Part shown: in pieces, positions 24,210 to 32,871 of the stretch
Position numbering within the stretch: the stretch's first letter is position 1
Layout: each line of letters begins with the position of its first letter
Assembly (NCBI GenBank): GCA_900546625.1
Contig: URDU01000027.1
Location: 1 to 39,753 of the forward strand
Direction: 5' to 3'
Length of the DNA: 39,753 nucleotides
DNA from: an uncultured Lachnobacterium sp.
GTDB taxonomy: Bacteria > Bacillota > Clostridia > Lachnospirales > Lachnospiraceae
Made by a program: the position numbers and the translations under genes
The notes under the pieces: model-generated
Databases searched by the model: none
The model's input: only the letters and a program-made list of their open reading frames with translations
Told to the model about the DNA's origin: nothing

Positions 24210-24239
24210 TTGACAAAACCCTGCATTATAGCGTATACT
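24210..24239 (+). promoter_or_regulatory. SRP RNA promoter
   Basis: TTGACA (24210-24215), 18-bp spacer, TATACT (24234-24239), with transcription expected at about 24246. It has the same -10 context as the promoter at 20300-20329. Confidence 0.85.
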
Positions 24240-24245
24240 TAAGAC

Positions 24246-24513
24246 TCCGAGCAGCCGGGGTGGTAGCGGTACCTTGAACCAACAATCCGCTATAGTTGGG
24301 GTGATGCTTCGTAGAGGGCTTAAGCGGTGGAGCTGCCCTCCATAAGTGGCGTTGACGTCTGGGTCTTGCGCAATGGAAATCTATGAACCGTGTCAGGGTG
24401 GGAACACAGCAGCACTAAGTAGAAGCTTTCATGTGACGCGAGGCAGCCTGGAGGGAGTTAACTGTGGAGGTAACGTCTGTTGTGATAGTTCGAAGCGAGG
24501 CGCTCGGATTTTT
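24246..24513 (+). ncRNA. ffs: Signal recognition particle RNA, large (Alu-domain) type
   Basis: About 268 nt. The 5' CCGAGC pairs with the 3' GCTCGG, followed by a T run (24509-24513) that ends the transcript. The SRP54-binding helix 8 is recognisable: GAACCGTGTCAGG, a GTG-GGAA-CAC hairpin with GGAA tetraloop, then AGCAGCACTAAG (about 24384-24420). The 5' part (GGGTGGTAGCGG) fits the Alu domain of Bacillus/Clostridium-type 6S-like SRP RNA. It binds Ffh and targets nascent membrane proteins. Confidence 0.92.
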
Positions 24514-24575
24514 AGCGTATAAACATCGTATGATAACATAGGTAATCAGCGGAAAAAGGAAAATCGAGGCATACC

Positions 24576-25460
24576 ATGATTCAGGACATTGCACCACACA
24601 CGTGGGACATAACATACAAAAACATACAGCCGGACCCGGACAGCAGGGTCCTTTTTTTTAGCAGGGGACAGCTTCTTGTGCAGCAGGCATCGGACATGCC
24701 AGTTAACGAATCCAATCAGGATATTCATCAGATAGGCTTTCCGAGATATGAGGATATAAAAGCAGAATGCCCCGATGCTAAATATCAGTATCTTTTTACA
24801 CTTGACGATACTGCATTTTTCAGGGTGGCACTGTCACATGCCAACAAAATGCATATACTGGAAGTAACAGGTGGCAAATTCATAAACCGGCACTATATGC
24901 GCAGCGCGGCACCGAAGGAGTACGTGCTTGCCGCGATAACGGGATTTCATTTGGATGGCTGGTATGATAAGAACCATTTCTGCGGCAGATGCGCCAACAG
25001 GCTGGTAGAGGATGACGTGGAGCGTATGCTCAGATGTCCGGTCTGCGGCAACATGGTTTACCCACGCATCAATCCGGCAGTGATAGTGGGAGTTACCAAT
25101 GGAGATAAGCTGCTTTTGACAAAATACAATGGCAGAGAGTATAAAAAGTACGCACTTGTGGCAGGCTTTAACGAGATAGGTGAGTCGCTTGAGGAGACCG
25201 TGCGCCGTGAGGTCATGGAGGAAACAGGACTGCGTGTGAAAAACATCAGATACTACAAATCGCAGCCGTGGGGCTTTACCGACAATATACTTGCGGGATA
25301 TTTCTGTGAAGTTGACGGAACAGATGAGATTGAGGTTGACATGCAGGAGCTTTCGGTGGCAAAATGGGTGTCAAGAGAAGAAATACCTGCATCCCTAGAG
25401 GAATTAAGCCTGACAAATGAAATGATTTCTGTTTTTCGGCTTGACAAAGGCGATTTCTGA
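24576..25460 (+). CDS. nudC: NAD(+)/NADH diphosphatase, NudC type
   Basis: 294 residues. An N-terminal domain is followed by a zinc ribbon (Cys136/139, Cys154/157) and a complete Nudix box (Gly197 to Gly218, core REVMEETG), then the NADH-pyrophosphatase signature in the form SQPWGF (~228-233). It hydrolyses NADH to NMNH and AMP and can remove NAD caps from RNA. The ATG lies 62 bases past the SRP RNA end. The promoter of the next operon overlaps its last codons. Confidence 0.93.
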   Translation: MIQDIAPHTWDITYKNIQPDPDSRVLFFSRGQLLVQQASDMPVNESNQDIHQIGFPRYEDIKAECPDAKYQYLFTLDDTAFFRVALSHANKMHILEVTGGKFINRHYMRSAAPKEYVLAAITGFHLDGWYDKNHFCGRCANRLVEDDVERMLRCPVCGNMVYPRINPAVIVGVTNGDKLLLTKYNGREYKKYALVAGFNEIGESLEETVRREVMEETGLRVKNIRYYKSQPWGFTDNILAGYFCEVDGTDEIEVDMQELSVAKWVSREEIPASLEELSLTNEMISVFRLDKGDF

Positions 25461-25469
25461 ATGTATAGT
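25441..25469 (+). promoter_or_regulatory. Promoter of the iscR-iscS-iscU-mnmA operon
   Basis: Consensus TTGACA (25441-25446), 17-bp spacer, TATAGT (25464-25469). The -35 lies inside the last codons of nudC. No clear IscR operator was recognised around it. Confidence 0.82.
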
Positions 25470-25502
25470 AAAACAGTAGGAAATGAAACAGAGGTGCTAT
25501 AA

Positions 25503-25937
25503 ATGAAAATTTCAACAAAAGGACGTTATGCTCTTCGCCTCATGATGGATCTTGCAGAGAACAACAATGGTTCACCCATCAGCCTGAAGGATGTAGCGAA
25601 GAGACAGGATATTTCAGATAAATATCTTGAACAGATTATATCCATTTTAAACAAGGCGGGCTACGTCAGAAGTGTCAGAGGCGCCCAGGGCGGCTACATG
25701 CTGAAGATGGAACCGCAGAACTACACAGTCGGCATGATTCTCAGACAGACAGAGGGCAGCCTTGCGCCGGTAGCATGTATAGAGGATGACGAGATAGTCT
25801 GCGACAGACAGCAGCAGTGCGTCACATCTATTGTGTACAAGAAGATCAATGATGCAATCTCAGGTGTGGTTGACAATATCACGTTGCAGGATCTGGTAGA
25901 CTGGCAGAACGAGAAGAATGGAAATTATGTCATATAA
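25503..25937 (+). CDS. iscR: Rrf2 family regulator, IscR-like
   Basis: 144 residues. The N-terminal winged helix (MKISTKGRYALRLMMDLAE, then ISDKYLEQIISILNKAGYV) is Rrf2 type. Three cysteines (Cys92, Cys100, Cys106) match the cluster-binding set of IscR, so it likely senses Fe-S status and represses the downstream genes. The ATG follows AGAGGTG. The alternative is CymR (cysteine metabolism regulator), but CymR proteins usually lack these cysteines. Confidence 0.87.
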   Translation: MKISTKGRYALRLMMDLAENNNGSPISLKDVAKRQDISDKYLEQIISILNKAGYVRSVRGAQGGYMLKMEPQNYTVGMILRQTEGSLAPVACIEDDEIVCDRQQQCVTSIVYKKINDAISGVVDNITLQDLVDWQNEKNGNYVI

Positions 25938-25956
25938 AGAAAGAAGGTTATCATAG

Positions 25957-27150
25957 ATGAGCAGATTAATTTATTTGGATAATGCGGCAACCACACAGGT
26001 ATATCCGGAGGTTGTGGATGCAATGCTTCCTTACTTTACAGAGCATTACGGCAATCCATCAGCTATATACAGCTTTGCAGATGAGGCAGAAAGAGCAGTG
26101 GATCATGCCAGAGGAGAGGTCGCAGACCTTATCGGAGCCAAGAAGGATGAGATATATTTCACAGGCGGCGGCAGCGAGTCCGACAACTGGGCATTAAAGG
26201 CCACAGCAGAGGCATATGCCGCAAAAGGAAAGCACATCATCACATCAGCCATCGAGCATCATGCAATTCTTCACACAGCACAGTGGCTTGAGAAGCATGG
26301 CTTTGAGGTGACATATGTGGGTGTTGATGAGGACGGAAAAATCAAGCTTGATGAGCTAAAGGCAGCCATCAGACCTGACACAATCCTTATCTCAGTGATG
26401 GCGGCAAACAACGAGATTGGAACTATCCAGCCGCTTAAGAAAATCGGAGAGATAGCAAAGGAGCATGGCATTTTGTTCCACACAGATGCAGTTCAGGCAT
26501 TCGGACATATTCCGATTAATGTAGATGATATGCATATTGACATGCTCAGCGCCAGCGGTCACAAGCTCAACGGACCAAAGGGCATCGGCGTGATGTATAT
26601 CAGAAAGGGCGTAAAAATCCGTTCATTTATCCACGGTGGAGCACAGGAGCGCCAGAGACGAGCAGGAACACACAATGTGCCGGGTATCGTAGGACTTGGA
26701 AAGGCAGTAGAGCTTGCAAAGGCCAACATGGCAGAGCGCAGCGCATATGAGACAAAGCTCAGAGACCACCTCATCGAGAGAGTGACAAGCGAGATTCCAT
26801 ATACACGCTTAAATGGACACAGAACAGACAGACTGCCAAACAATGCAAACTTCTGCTTCAGATTCATCGAGGGAGAGTCAATGCTTATTCTGCTTGATCA
26901 GGCAGGCATATGCGGCAGTTCAGGTTCAGCCTGCACATCAGGCTCACTTGACCCATCACATGTGCTCCTTGCAATAGGACTGCCACATGAGATAGCACAC
27001 GGCTCACTGCGTCTTACATTATCAGAGAAGACCACTCTTGAGGATATCGACTATACAGTGGACAAGTTAAAGGAAATCATAGCAAGGCTCAGAAGCATGT
27101 CACCGTTGTACGAGGATTTCGTAAAGAAAAACGGCAAAGCAGAGTCATAA
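25957..27150 (+). CDS. iscS: Cysteine desulfurase (IscS/NifS type)
   Basis: 397 residues, PLP enzyme of fold type I. The Schiff-base lysine is Lys203 (SGHKLNGPKG), His101 stacks on PLP, and the persulfide cysteine is Cys326 in SSGSACTSG, preceded by an extra Cys319. It takes sulfur from cysteine and passes it to IscU for Fe-S clusters and to MnmA for tRNA thiolation, both encoded next in the operon. The ATG follows AAAGAAGG. Confidence 0.95.
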   Translation: MSRLIYLDNAATTQVYPEVVDAMLPYFTEHYGNPSAIYSFADEAERAVDHARGEVADLIGAKKDEIYFTGGGSESDNWALKATAEAYAAKGKHIITSAIEHHAILHTAQWLEKHGFEVTYVGVDEDGKIKLDELKAAIRPDTILISVMAANNEIGTIQPLKKIGEIAKEHGILFHTDAVQAFGHIPINVDDMHIDMLSASGHKLNGPKGIGVMYIRKGVKIRSFIHGGAQERQRRAGTHNVPGIVGLGKAVELAKANMAERSAYETKLRDHLIERVTSEIPYTRLNGHRTDRLPNNANFCFRFIEGESMLILLDQAGICGSSGSACTSGSLDPSHVLLAIGLPHEIAHGSLRLTLSEKTTLEDIDYTVDKLKEIIARLRSMSPLYEDFVKKNGKAES

Positions 27151-27175
27151 ATGAAAATTAGGAGGAACTAAGGAC

Positions 27176-27622
27176 ATGGCATACAGTGAAAAGGTAATGG
27201 ACCATTTTAACCATCCAAGAAATGTAGGAGAGATGGAGAATCCAAGTGGTGTCGGCACAGTAGGAAACGCAAAGTGCGGAGACATCATGAGAATGTATCT
27301 GGATATAGATGACAACGGCATTATTCAGGAGGCCAAATTCAAGACCTTCGGATGTGGCGCAGCAGTTGCAACAAGCAGTATGGCAACAGAGCTCGTAAAG
27401 GGCAAGACAATCCAGGAGGCGCTTGAGGTTACAAACAAGGCAGTTATGGAGGCGCTTGACGGACTTCCACCTGTAAAGGTACACTGCTCACTTCTCGCAG
27501 AGGAGGCAATCCATGCAGCACTCTGGGATTACGCAGAGAAAAACGGTATCAAGATCGAGGGACTCGAGAGACCTGTAAACGATATCAGCGAAAAGGAAGA
27601 GGCGCCTGAGGAAGACTATTAA
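27176..27622 (+). CDS. iscU: Iron-sulfur cluster scaffold IscU/NifU
   Basis: 148 residues. The cluster ligands are Cys34 (AKCGD, with Asp36), Cys60 (FGCGAA) and His103/Cys104 (KVHCS). The C terminus is a short acidic tail, without the ferredoxin-like or Nfu domains of full NifU. It assembles [2Fe-2S] clusters using sulfur from the desulfurase upstream. The ATG follows TAGGAGG. Its stop overlaps the mnmA start by one base. Confidence 0.94.
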   Translation: MAYSEKVMDHFNHPRNVGEMENPSGVGTVGNAKCGDIMRMYLDIDDNGIIQEAKFKTFGCGAAVATSSMATELVKGKTIQEALEVTNKAVMEALDGLPPVKVHCSLLAEEAIHAALWDYAEKNGIKIEGLERPVNDISEKEEAPEEDY

Positions 27623-28704
27623 TGAAAAAGAAGGTTGTAGTAGGAATGTCGGGCGGAGTGGATTCGTCAGTAGCGGCATATTTATTAAAGGAACAGGGAT
27701 ACGACGTCATCGGAGTCACAATGCAGATATGGCAGGACGAGGATGTATTTAAACAGTCACAGGAGGGCGGCTGCTGTGGGCTATCCGCAGTGGAGGACGC
27801 CAGACGGGTGGCAGCAGTGCTTGATATTCCGTATTATGTGATGAACTTCAAGGCTGATTTCAAGAAATATGTCATAGACTATTTCGTATCCGAATATGAG
27901 CGCGCATACACGCCAAATCCGTGTATCGCCTGCAACCGTTATGTGAAATGGGAGTCGCTGCTTCACCGCTCGCTCGAGATAGGAGCAGACTATATAGCAA
28001 CAGGTCATTATGCCCGCATAGCACAGCTTCCAAACGGCAGATACACCATAGCCAACTCAGTCACAGCGGAAAAGGACCAGACATATGCGCTTTACAATCT
28101 GACACAGGAGCAGTTGCGTCGCACGCTGATGCCTGTTGGAGAGTATGAAAAGCCACAAATCCGCCGTATTGCAGAGGAAGCAGGACTGCCTGTGGCGCAC
28201 AAGAGCGACAGCCAGGACATATGCTTCGTGCCGGATCACGACTATGCCTCATTCATCGAGAATGAGACAGGCAAAACCTATGAGCCGGGAAATTTCGTGG
28301 ATGAATCGGGCAATATCATCGGCCAGCATAAGGGACTCATCCACTATACTATCGGACAGCGCAAGGGGCTTGGAATCACAGCCGCAACACCGTTATTCGT
28401 AAAGGAGCTGCGTCCGGCAACAAATGAGGTCGTAATCAGCACAAATGAGTCGCTTTTTTCAGACACCTGTTATATCAGCGATATAAACTATATGGCGCAG
28501 GAACACATCACACCGGGCACCCGCAGTATAGGAAAGGTACGTTACTCTCACAGGGGAGCTGACTGTACACTCACCCCTATGGAAAACGGCATGATAAAAT
28601 GTGTATTTGACGAACCGCAGCGCGCCATGACACCGGGGCAGGCAGCGGTATTCTATCAGGATGGGCATGTACTGTGCGGTGGAACAATTGAAAAGATGAT
28701 GTAG
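27622..28704 (+). CDS. mnmA: tRNA-specific 2-thiouridylase
   Basis: 360 residues. The ATP-pyrophosphatase P-loop is SGGVDSS (10-16). The catalytic pair is Cys101 (PNPCIACN) and Cys201 (SDSQDICF). TGHYAR and the C-terminal RYSHRGADC/TPGQAAVFY regions are as in the family. It makes 2-thiouridine at U34 of Lys, Glu and Gln tRNAs using sulfur relayed from IscS. Translationally coupled to iscU by TAATG overlap, and the last gene of the operon. Confidence 0.96.
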   Translation: MKKKVVVGMSGGVDSSVAAYLLKEQGYDVIGVTMQIWQDEDVFKQSQEGGCCGLSAVEDARRVAAVLDIPYYVMNFKADFKKYVIDYFVSEYERAYTPNPCIACNRYVKWESLLHRSLEIGADYIATGHYARIAQLPNGRYTIANSVTAEKDQTYALYNLTQEQLRRTLMPVGEYEKPQIRRIAEEAGLPVAHKSDSQDICFVPDHDYASFIENETGKTYEPGNFVDESGNIIGQHKGLIHYTIGQRKGLGITAATPLFVKELRPATNEVVISTNESLFSDTCYISDINYMAQEHITPGTRSIGKVRYSHRGADCTLTPMENGMIKCVFDEPQRAMTPGQAAVFYQDGHVLCGGTIEKMM

Positions 28705-28743
28705 TAAATTAGCAGGACTTTTGAACAGTCGCGAATATATTAT

Positions 28744-28784
28744 AATAGAGCAGACAGCATAACTAAAATGCCGTCTGCTCTATT
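28744..28784. terminator. Hairpin after mnmA
   Basis: AATAGAGCAGACAGCAT (28744-28760) pairs with ATGCCGTCTGCTCTATT (28768-28784), with one mismatch. The stem is strong but the following bases (AAATTATAG) are a poor T tract on the plus strand, so termination may be incomplete. Confidence 0.6.
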
Positions 28785-28913
28785 AAATTATAGGGAAGTT
28801 TAAACAATTATGAAATGCTTTGAAATAAAAATTTTATAAGCACTATCTTTTTAAGGACTTAAATTGTTATACATTATAGACAAAGAAAAATAGCAAGGTA
28901 ACAGGACAATAAG

Positions 28914-29453
28914 GTGAGCACTGATTATTGGTTGATTCAAAAGATAAAAAAAGGAAATACACAGGCCTGTGATGAACTGGTGTCAAAGTATTATAAAGAT
29001 ATTTTGAACTATTTTACATACAGATGCGTAAATAAAGAAACAGCAAAAGACCTGACACAGGATACTTTTTTGAAATTTTTTGAACATATATATGAGTATC
29101 AATTTCAAAATAAGACCAAAAATTATTTGTATACGATTGCAGGAAATCTTTTGAAAAATTCATTTGCAGGGAAAAATACAGTTTCATTGGATGAATACAT
29201 AGAAAATGTAGGAGAGATATGTGAGCAGGCTGATAAGTATAATGCGTTGATTGATAGAACCGATTTTGCATCGGTATTAAATAAGCTGCCGGATGATTTG
29301 AAGAAATGCATAAGTATGTATTATATGCAGGGGTATAAGCAAAAGGAAATATCAATTATGCTGGGAATATCATTGCCACTGGTAAAGTACAGAATTAAAA
29401 GAGCAAAGAAAATATTAGAAAAACTTATGGAAGGGGAGGATTATGATGCTTAA
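28914..29453 (+). CDS. ECF-type sigma factor of an ABC transporter operon
   Basis: 179 residues. Region 2 lies at ~25-60 (YRCVNKETAKDLTQDTFLKF) and region 4 at ~120-175 (MLGISLPLVKYRIKRAKKIL). The GTG start has only an AGGACAATAAG site, so expression may be low. The gene overlaps the next by 11 bases, and three genes for a membrane protein, ABC ATPase and permease follow without gaps. It probably controls this operon autogenously. Confidence 0.88.
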   Translation: MSTDYWLIQKIKKGNTQACDELVSKYYKDILNYFTYRCVNKETAKDLTQDTFLKFFEHIYEYQFQNKTKNYLYTIAGNLLKNSFAGKNTVSLDEYIENVGEICEQADKYNALIDRTDFASVLNKLPDDLKKCISMYYMQGYKQKEISIMLGISLPLVKYRIKRAKKILEKLMEGEDYDA

Positions 29454-30192
29454 GAAGCAGTGCACAAAACGAGAATATGATAAGGAAATCAGCCAAATCG
29501 TAAAAAAAGCAGGCAATGTCTTATATGAACAGGCTGAAAAAAACATGTTAAGCTATCATCAGTTTTTAAATATACAGCTAAAGCAGATTCAAAAACGATG
29601 GTGGGTGCTGCAGGCTTTTTTACTGCTTATAATCTGCCTTTGGATTCATTCTGATAGAGATGGATATTACGTCAATAGAAGCCTTGGAATAGCCGGAGCT
29701 ATGTTTATTATATTTCTTGTACCGGAGCTGTGGAAAAATGAAAAATATAAGTGCCTTGAGATTGAAATGTCATCCTATTTTTCTATAAGACAGATATATG
29801 CAGCGAGAATTTGTATTTTAGGAATCGTAGATATTTTTATGATAACGGTATTTGGCGTGGTTGTACATTTTGCATGTGATCAACCGGTGTATAGTATCGT
29901 TTTTCAATTCCTGTTACCAATGGTGGTAACAGCGAGCATCTGTTTTAAAACCTTAGATGGGAAAAATACATTGAACTCCGGCTGCGCAATCATAATGTGC
30001 TTTATATGGGTTGGCATCTGGTGGGGGATAACATCAATTGAAGGCATATATGACGCTGTCATATATCCGATATGGGCTGTGGTGCTTATGGCTGCGATAA
30101 TTTATTTAATTATAACAATAAAGCAATTTTTTGATAATTGTAATAAATACTGGGAGGTTAGATTAAATGAAATTGGCTATAGAAAATGTTGA
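29443..30192 (+). CDS. Polytopic membrane protein, possible sigma-factor partner
   Basis: 249 residues. A ~55-residue charged N-terminal cytosolic part is followed by about six hydrophobic segments (e.g. WWVLQAFLLLIICLWI, IAGAMFIIFLVPEL). A Gly/Trp-rich segment (WVGIWWGIT) lies near residue 185. No family is recognised. The position between an ECF sigma factor and an ABC pair suggests either an anti-sigma sensor or a second permease. It starts at ATG 29443 after GGGGAGGA. Confidence 0.75.
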   Translation: MMLKKQCTKREYDKEISQIVKKAGNVLYEQAEKNMLSYHQFLNIQLKQIQKRWWVLQAFLLLIICLWIHSDRDGYYVNRSLGIAGAMFIIFLVPELWKNEKYKCLEIEMSSYFSIRQIYAARICILGIVDIFMITVFGVVVHFACDQPVYSIVFQFLLPMVVTASICFKTLDGKNTLNSGCAIIMCFIWVGIWWGITSIEGIYDAVIYPIWAVVLMAAIIYLIITIKQFFDNCNKYWEVRLNEIGYRKC

Positions 30193-31051
30193 AAAAAAAT
30201 TTGATGAGTTTATTGCTGTTGATAACTTATCTATTGAAATGGACAATGGTGTATATGGATTATTAGGGGTAAACGGAGCCGGAAAAACTACATTGATGAG
30301 AATGATCTGCACATTGATAAAGCCTTCAAAGGGACATATTTTGTGTGATGGGAATGATATCTTTCAAATGGGCGCGGAATATAGGAAGATGCTTGGATAT
30401 TTACCACAGGATTTTGGCTATTATCCGGATTTCAGCGTCAAGGATTATTTGCTTTACGTGGCATCAATTAAAGGGCTGCAGCCAATTGTTGCAAAAAAAA
30501 GAATGGAAGATTTATTGGAACAGGTTGGAATGAGCAGATACAGCAGGAAAAAGATGAAGAATCTATCCGGAGGTATGCTTAGAAGAGTGGGAATCGCACA
30601 GGCTATGTTAAATGACCCTAAAATCCTAGTGTTAGATGAGCCTACAGCCGGATTGGATCCTAATGAGCGCGTCCGGTTCAGAAATTTAATAAGCGAATTA
30701 TCAACGGAACGTCTGGTGCTGTTATCTACACATATTGTATCGGATATTGAGTATGTGGCAAACAAAATTCTACTCATGAAGGATGGAAGTATCAGGAAAA
30801 ATGGAACGGCAGGTGAATTGTTGTCCGGCATGAGTGAAAAAGTATGGATATGTAAAACTGATAAGAGCGATTCTGTTTTATTAAACAAAAAGTATAAGGT
30901 ATCCAATATAAAAATGGAAGAGGACGAGGCTGTCTTAAGAATTATTTCTTCAAATAAGCCAATTGAAAATGCAGTCGAAACCAAAGCAACGTTAGAGGAT
31001 TTATTTCTTGACTATTTTGATGAAATGGGGGAAGAAAACAATGAAATATGA
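30167..31051 (+). CDS. ABC transporter ATP-binding protein (paralogue of 514-1401)
   Basis: 294 residues. Walker A is GVNGAGKT (34-41), the Q-loop is in LPQDFGYYPDF, the signature is LSGGM, Walker B is ILVLDEPTAGLD and the switch motif is STHIVSD. Length and wording run parallel to the ATPase at 514-1401, with motifs at the same residue numbers, so the two are close family members in different regulatory settings. It overlaps its neighbours on both sides (26 and 11 bases), indicating tight coupling. Confidence 0.93.
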   Translation: MKLAIENVEKKFDEFIAVDNLSIEMDNGVYGLLGVNGAGKTTLMRMICTLIKPSKGHILCDGNDIFQMGAEYRKMLGYLPQDFGYYPDFSVKDYLLYVASIKGLQPIVAKKRMEDLLEQVGMSRYSRKKMKNLSGGMLRRVGIAQAMLNDPKILVLDEPTAGLDPNERVRFRNLISELSTERLVLLSTHIVSDIEYVANKILLMKDGSIRKNGTAGELLSGMSEKVWICKTDKSDSVLLNKKYKVSNIKMEEDEAVLRIISSNKPIENAVETKATLEDLFLDYFDEMGEENNEI

Positions 31052-32243
31052 AATTAAGAAAATAATTGTGAAGCCTGTAAATAGAATAGTCTTATTTATT
31101 ACAACCATGATAGTGATCGTGTTTGCTCTGCTTGCGGTAAATGATGTTTCTTATATTAAAAATGACGGAACCACTGTACATGGACATTCTGCTGCTAAAG
31201 AGCTTACAGAAAAAAAGAACGAATGGAGGGGAAATTTGACAAAGGACACTTTGTTGAAGGTATATAGTTTTAATAAAGAAAACTCATCGCAGGAAGATGA
31301 AGATATTGAAAATGACGAGACCTATTCAAAGATTCAGGGAATAATGGACATAAGAGACTTAATAAATGAGGCATTTTCTCCGGTGGATGAATATGATTAT
31401 TATCGTATTTCTAAAATATCTAAGGATAGCTTAGAGCATTTTTATTCAACAAGAGAAAATGGGCTTGATGAGTATCTGGATGATGCCGGAACAAAATATT
31501 CAGAAGAGGAAAAAACATATATTTTAAACAAGTATGAAAATATGCAGAAACCGTTATATTATGAAGCCGCAGAGGGATGGAAAACATTATTGAAGGCTGC
31601 ATATTTTCCATCAATTTTAATTATTGTTATATTGGCGTGTGCTTTTTTGGTATCAGGTATCTTTTCAGATGAATTTAAATATAAAGCTGATAGTGTGTTT
31701 TTTTCTGCAGAGCTGGGACGAAGCAAAGCTATAATGTCAAAAATATATGCAGGGATAGGTACAATTACAGCAGTCTATTGGTTTGAGGTGCTTTTGTTTA
31801 CACTTATTGTCCTGGCAGCACTTGGAGTAAACGGAGCCAACTGTTTAATACAGACTGATGCGGATAATTGGCATAGTATTTATAATATAACGTTTTTCCA
31901 GGAATATCTTATTACAGTCGTGGGCGCATATATTGGATGTATATTTATTTTATCATTGTCAATGCTCGTTTCGATACATACAAAGCAAGGTATTGTGGCA
32001 ATTACTATTCCGTTTTTCTTTGTATGCGTCTGCCCGTTTCTCGGAAGGATTCCTATTCTTTCAGAAGCTGTAAATCTTTTGCCGGGACAGCTTTTGCAGT
32101 TAAACACCTTGTTTAAATATATTTATCTGTATTGCATAAATGGCAGGGTTGTCGGGTTGATAGAATTAGTTGTTTTAATTTATTTTGTTGGGAATTTGTT
32201 TGTAATTCCGAGATTGTATTTTTCGATGAGAAAAATAAGGTAG
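31041..32243 (+). CDS. ABC-2 type permease
   Basis: 400 residues from ATG 31041 (GGGGGAAG upstream); the frame extends further 5' into the ATPase gene without a better start. One membrane segment lies near residues 20-40 (FITTMIVIVFALLAV), then ~165 polar residues, then five or six hydrophobic segments. It has the same plan as the permease at 1403-2644. Last gene of the sigma-ABC operon. Substrate unknown; export of a peptide or envelope-stress response are the likeliest roles. Confidence 0.85.
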   Translation: MKYEIKKIIVKPVNRIVLFITTMIVIVFALLAVNDVSYIKNDGTTVHGHSAAKELTEKKNEWRGNLTKDTLLKVYSFNKENSSQEDEDIENDETYSKIQGIMDIRDLINEAFSPVDEYDYYRISKISKDSLEHFYSTRENGLDEYLDDAGTKYSEEEKTYILNKYENMQKPLYYEAAEGWKTLLKAAYFPSILIIVILACAFLVSGIFSDEFKYKADSVFFSAELGRSKAIMSKIYAGIGTITAVYWFEVLLFTLIVLAALGVNGANCLIQTDADNWHSIYNITFFQEYLITVVGAYIGCIFILSLSMLVSIHTKQGIVAITIPFFFVCVCPFLGRIPILSEAVNLLPGQLLQLNTLFKYIYLYCINGRVVGLIELVVLIYFVGNLFVIPRLYFSMRKIR

Positions 32244-32256
32244 TTACTGAGAAAAA

Positions 32257-32342
32257 ATGTGTAACTACAAATAAATATTAAAGTGAAACAACGTATACTC
32301 TTCTTAATCTACTGTTTTTTATGAGATTAAGAAGAGTATATT
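32257..32342. repeat. 86-bp direct repeat, copy 1 (with 17-bp hairpin)
   Basis: Aligned at a constant 1218-bp offset with 33475-33560, with 4 mismatches in 86. It includes a perfect stem, TATACTCTTCTTAATCT (32294-32310) with AGATTAAGAAGAGTATA (32325-32341). The right edge cuts into the XRE gene fragment on the minus strand. The two copies bracket the HEPN-MNT genes. Confidence 0.85.
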
Positions 32343-32504
32343 ATCACACATTGCAGTAAGTTCTCTCTGGCTAAGTCCAAGAGAAGTACGCTGTTCCACT
32401 ATGACACTTACGATAGAGGAAATATTTTCAACTTCATCAATGTCTTTTCCTATTTCAGGATCAACGGTTCTTACATGTCCCTTATAGTCGTTCCAGGTTT
32501 TCAT
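32319..32504 (-). pseudogene. Truncated XRE-type helix-turn-helix protein
   Basis: 61 residues with a good GGAGG site. It begins MKTWNDYKGHVRTVDPEIGK and enters a helix-turn-helix at LGLSQRELTAMC, as in HigA-like antitoxins that normally continue into a recognition helix. The last seven codons and stop come from the direct repeat at 32257-32342, so the gene has been cut off. No RelE/HigB partner is adjacent. Probably non-functional. Confidence 0.7.
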
Positions 32505-32547
32505 AATTCAGCCTCCTTTCGAGCAAGGTAATCATTGGCGTATGTAA

Positions 32548-32871
32548 TTATATTATTTCAAGCAATTCCGGAATATCATGCTTGAGTGTTTCAAAAACCA
32601 CATTCAAATCAACATTTCCGTAATCGTGGACTATACGATTTCTTAATCCATAGATTGCATTCCATGGAACGTTTCCTCTGTGGAATTTATATTCATCTGA
32701 CAATTTTTTTGCATTCTCAGATATTTGAATCATACGAAATAACATGGAATCGAGAAGGACTTCATTTGCATTAAGTTCCTCAATATCAACATTTTTCATA
32801 TGTGTAACAACAAATTCTAAATCCTGTTTCAACCTTTTAATATAATAAGCATCATTCTTAACATTATCCAT
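32548..32871 (-). CDS. HEPN domain toxin (HepT-like, DUF86)
   Basis: 107 residues. The RX4HXY motif of HepT RNases is present as RNRIVHDY (Arg77, His82, Tyr84). The helical N terminus (DAYYIKRLKQDLEFVVTHMK) fits the DUF86 fold. HepT toxins cleave RNA and are silenced when the partner MNT protein AMPylates the tyrosine in this motif. Its start overlaps the end of the MNT gene by 8 bases, with antitoxin first in the operon. Confidence 0.9.
   Translation of the reverse strand: MDNVKNDAYYIKRLKQDLEFVVTHMKNVDIEELNANEVLLDSMLFRMIQISENAKKLSDEYKFHRGNVPWNAIYGLRNRIVHDYGNVDLNVVFETLKHDIPELLEII

Noticed and set aside
24246..24513. tRNA, tmRNA or RNase P RNA in this region
   Set aside because: Helix 8 with its GGAA tetraloop and AGCAGC motif identify SRP RNA; no tRNA-like acceptor or RNase P core is seen here. 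No tRNA gene was recognised elsewhere in the window.
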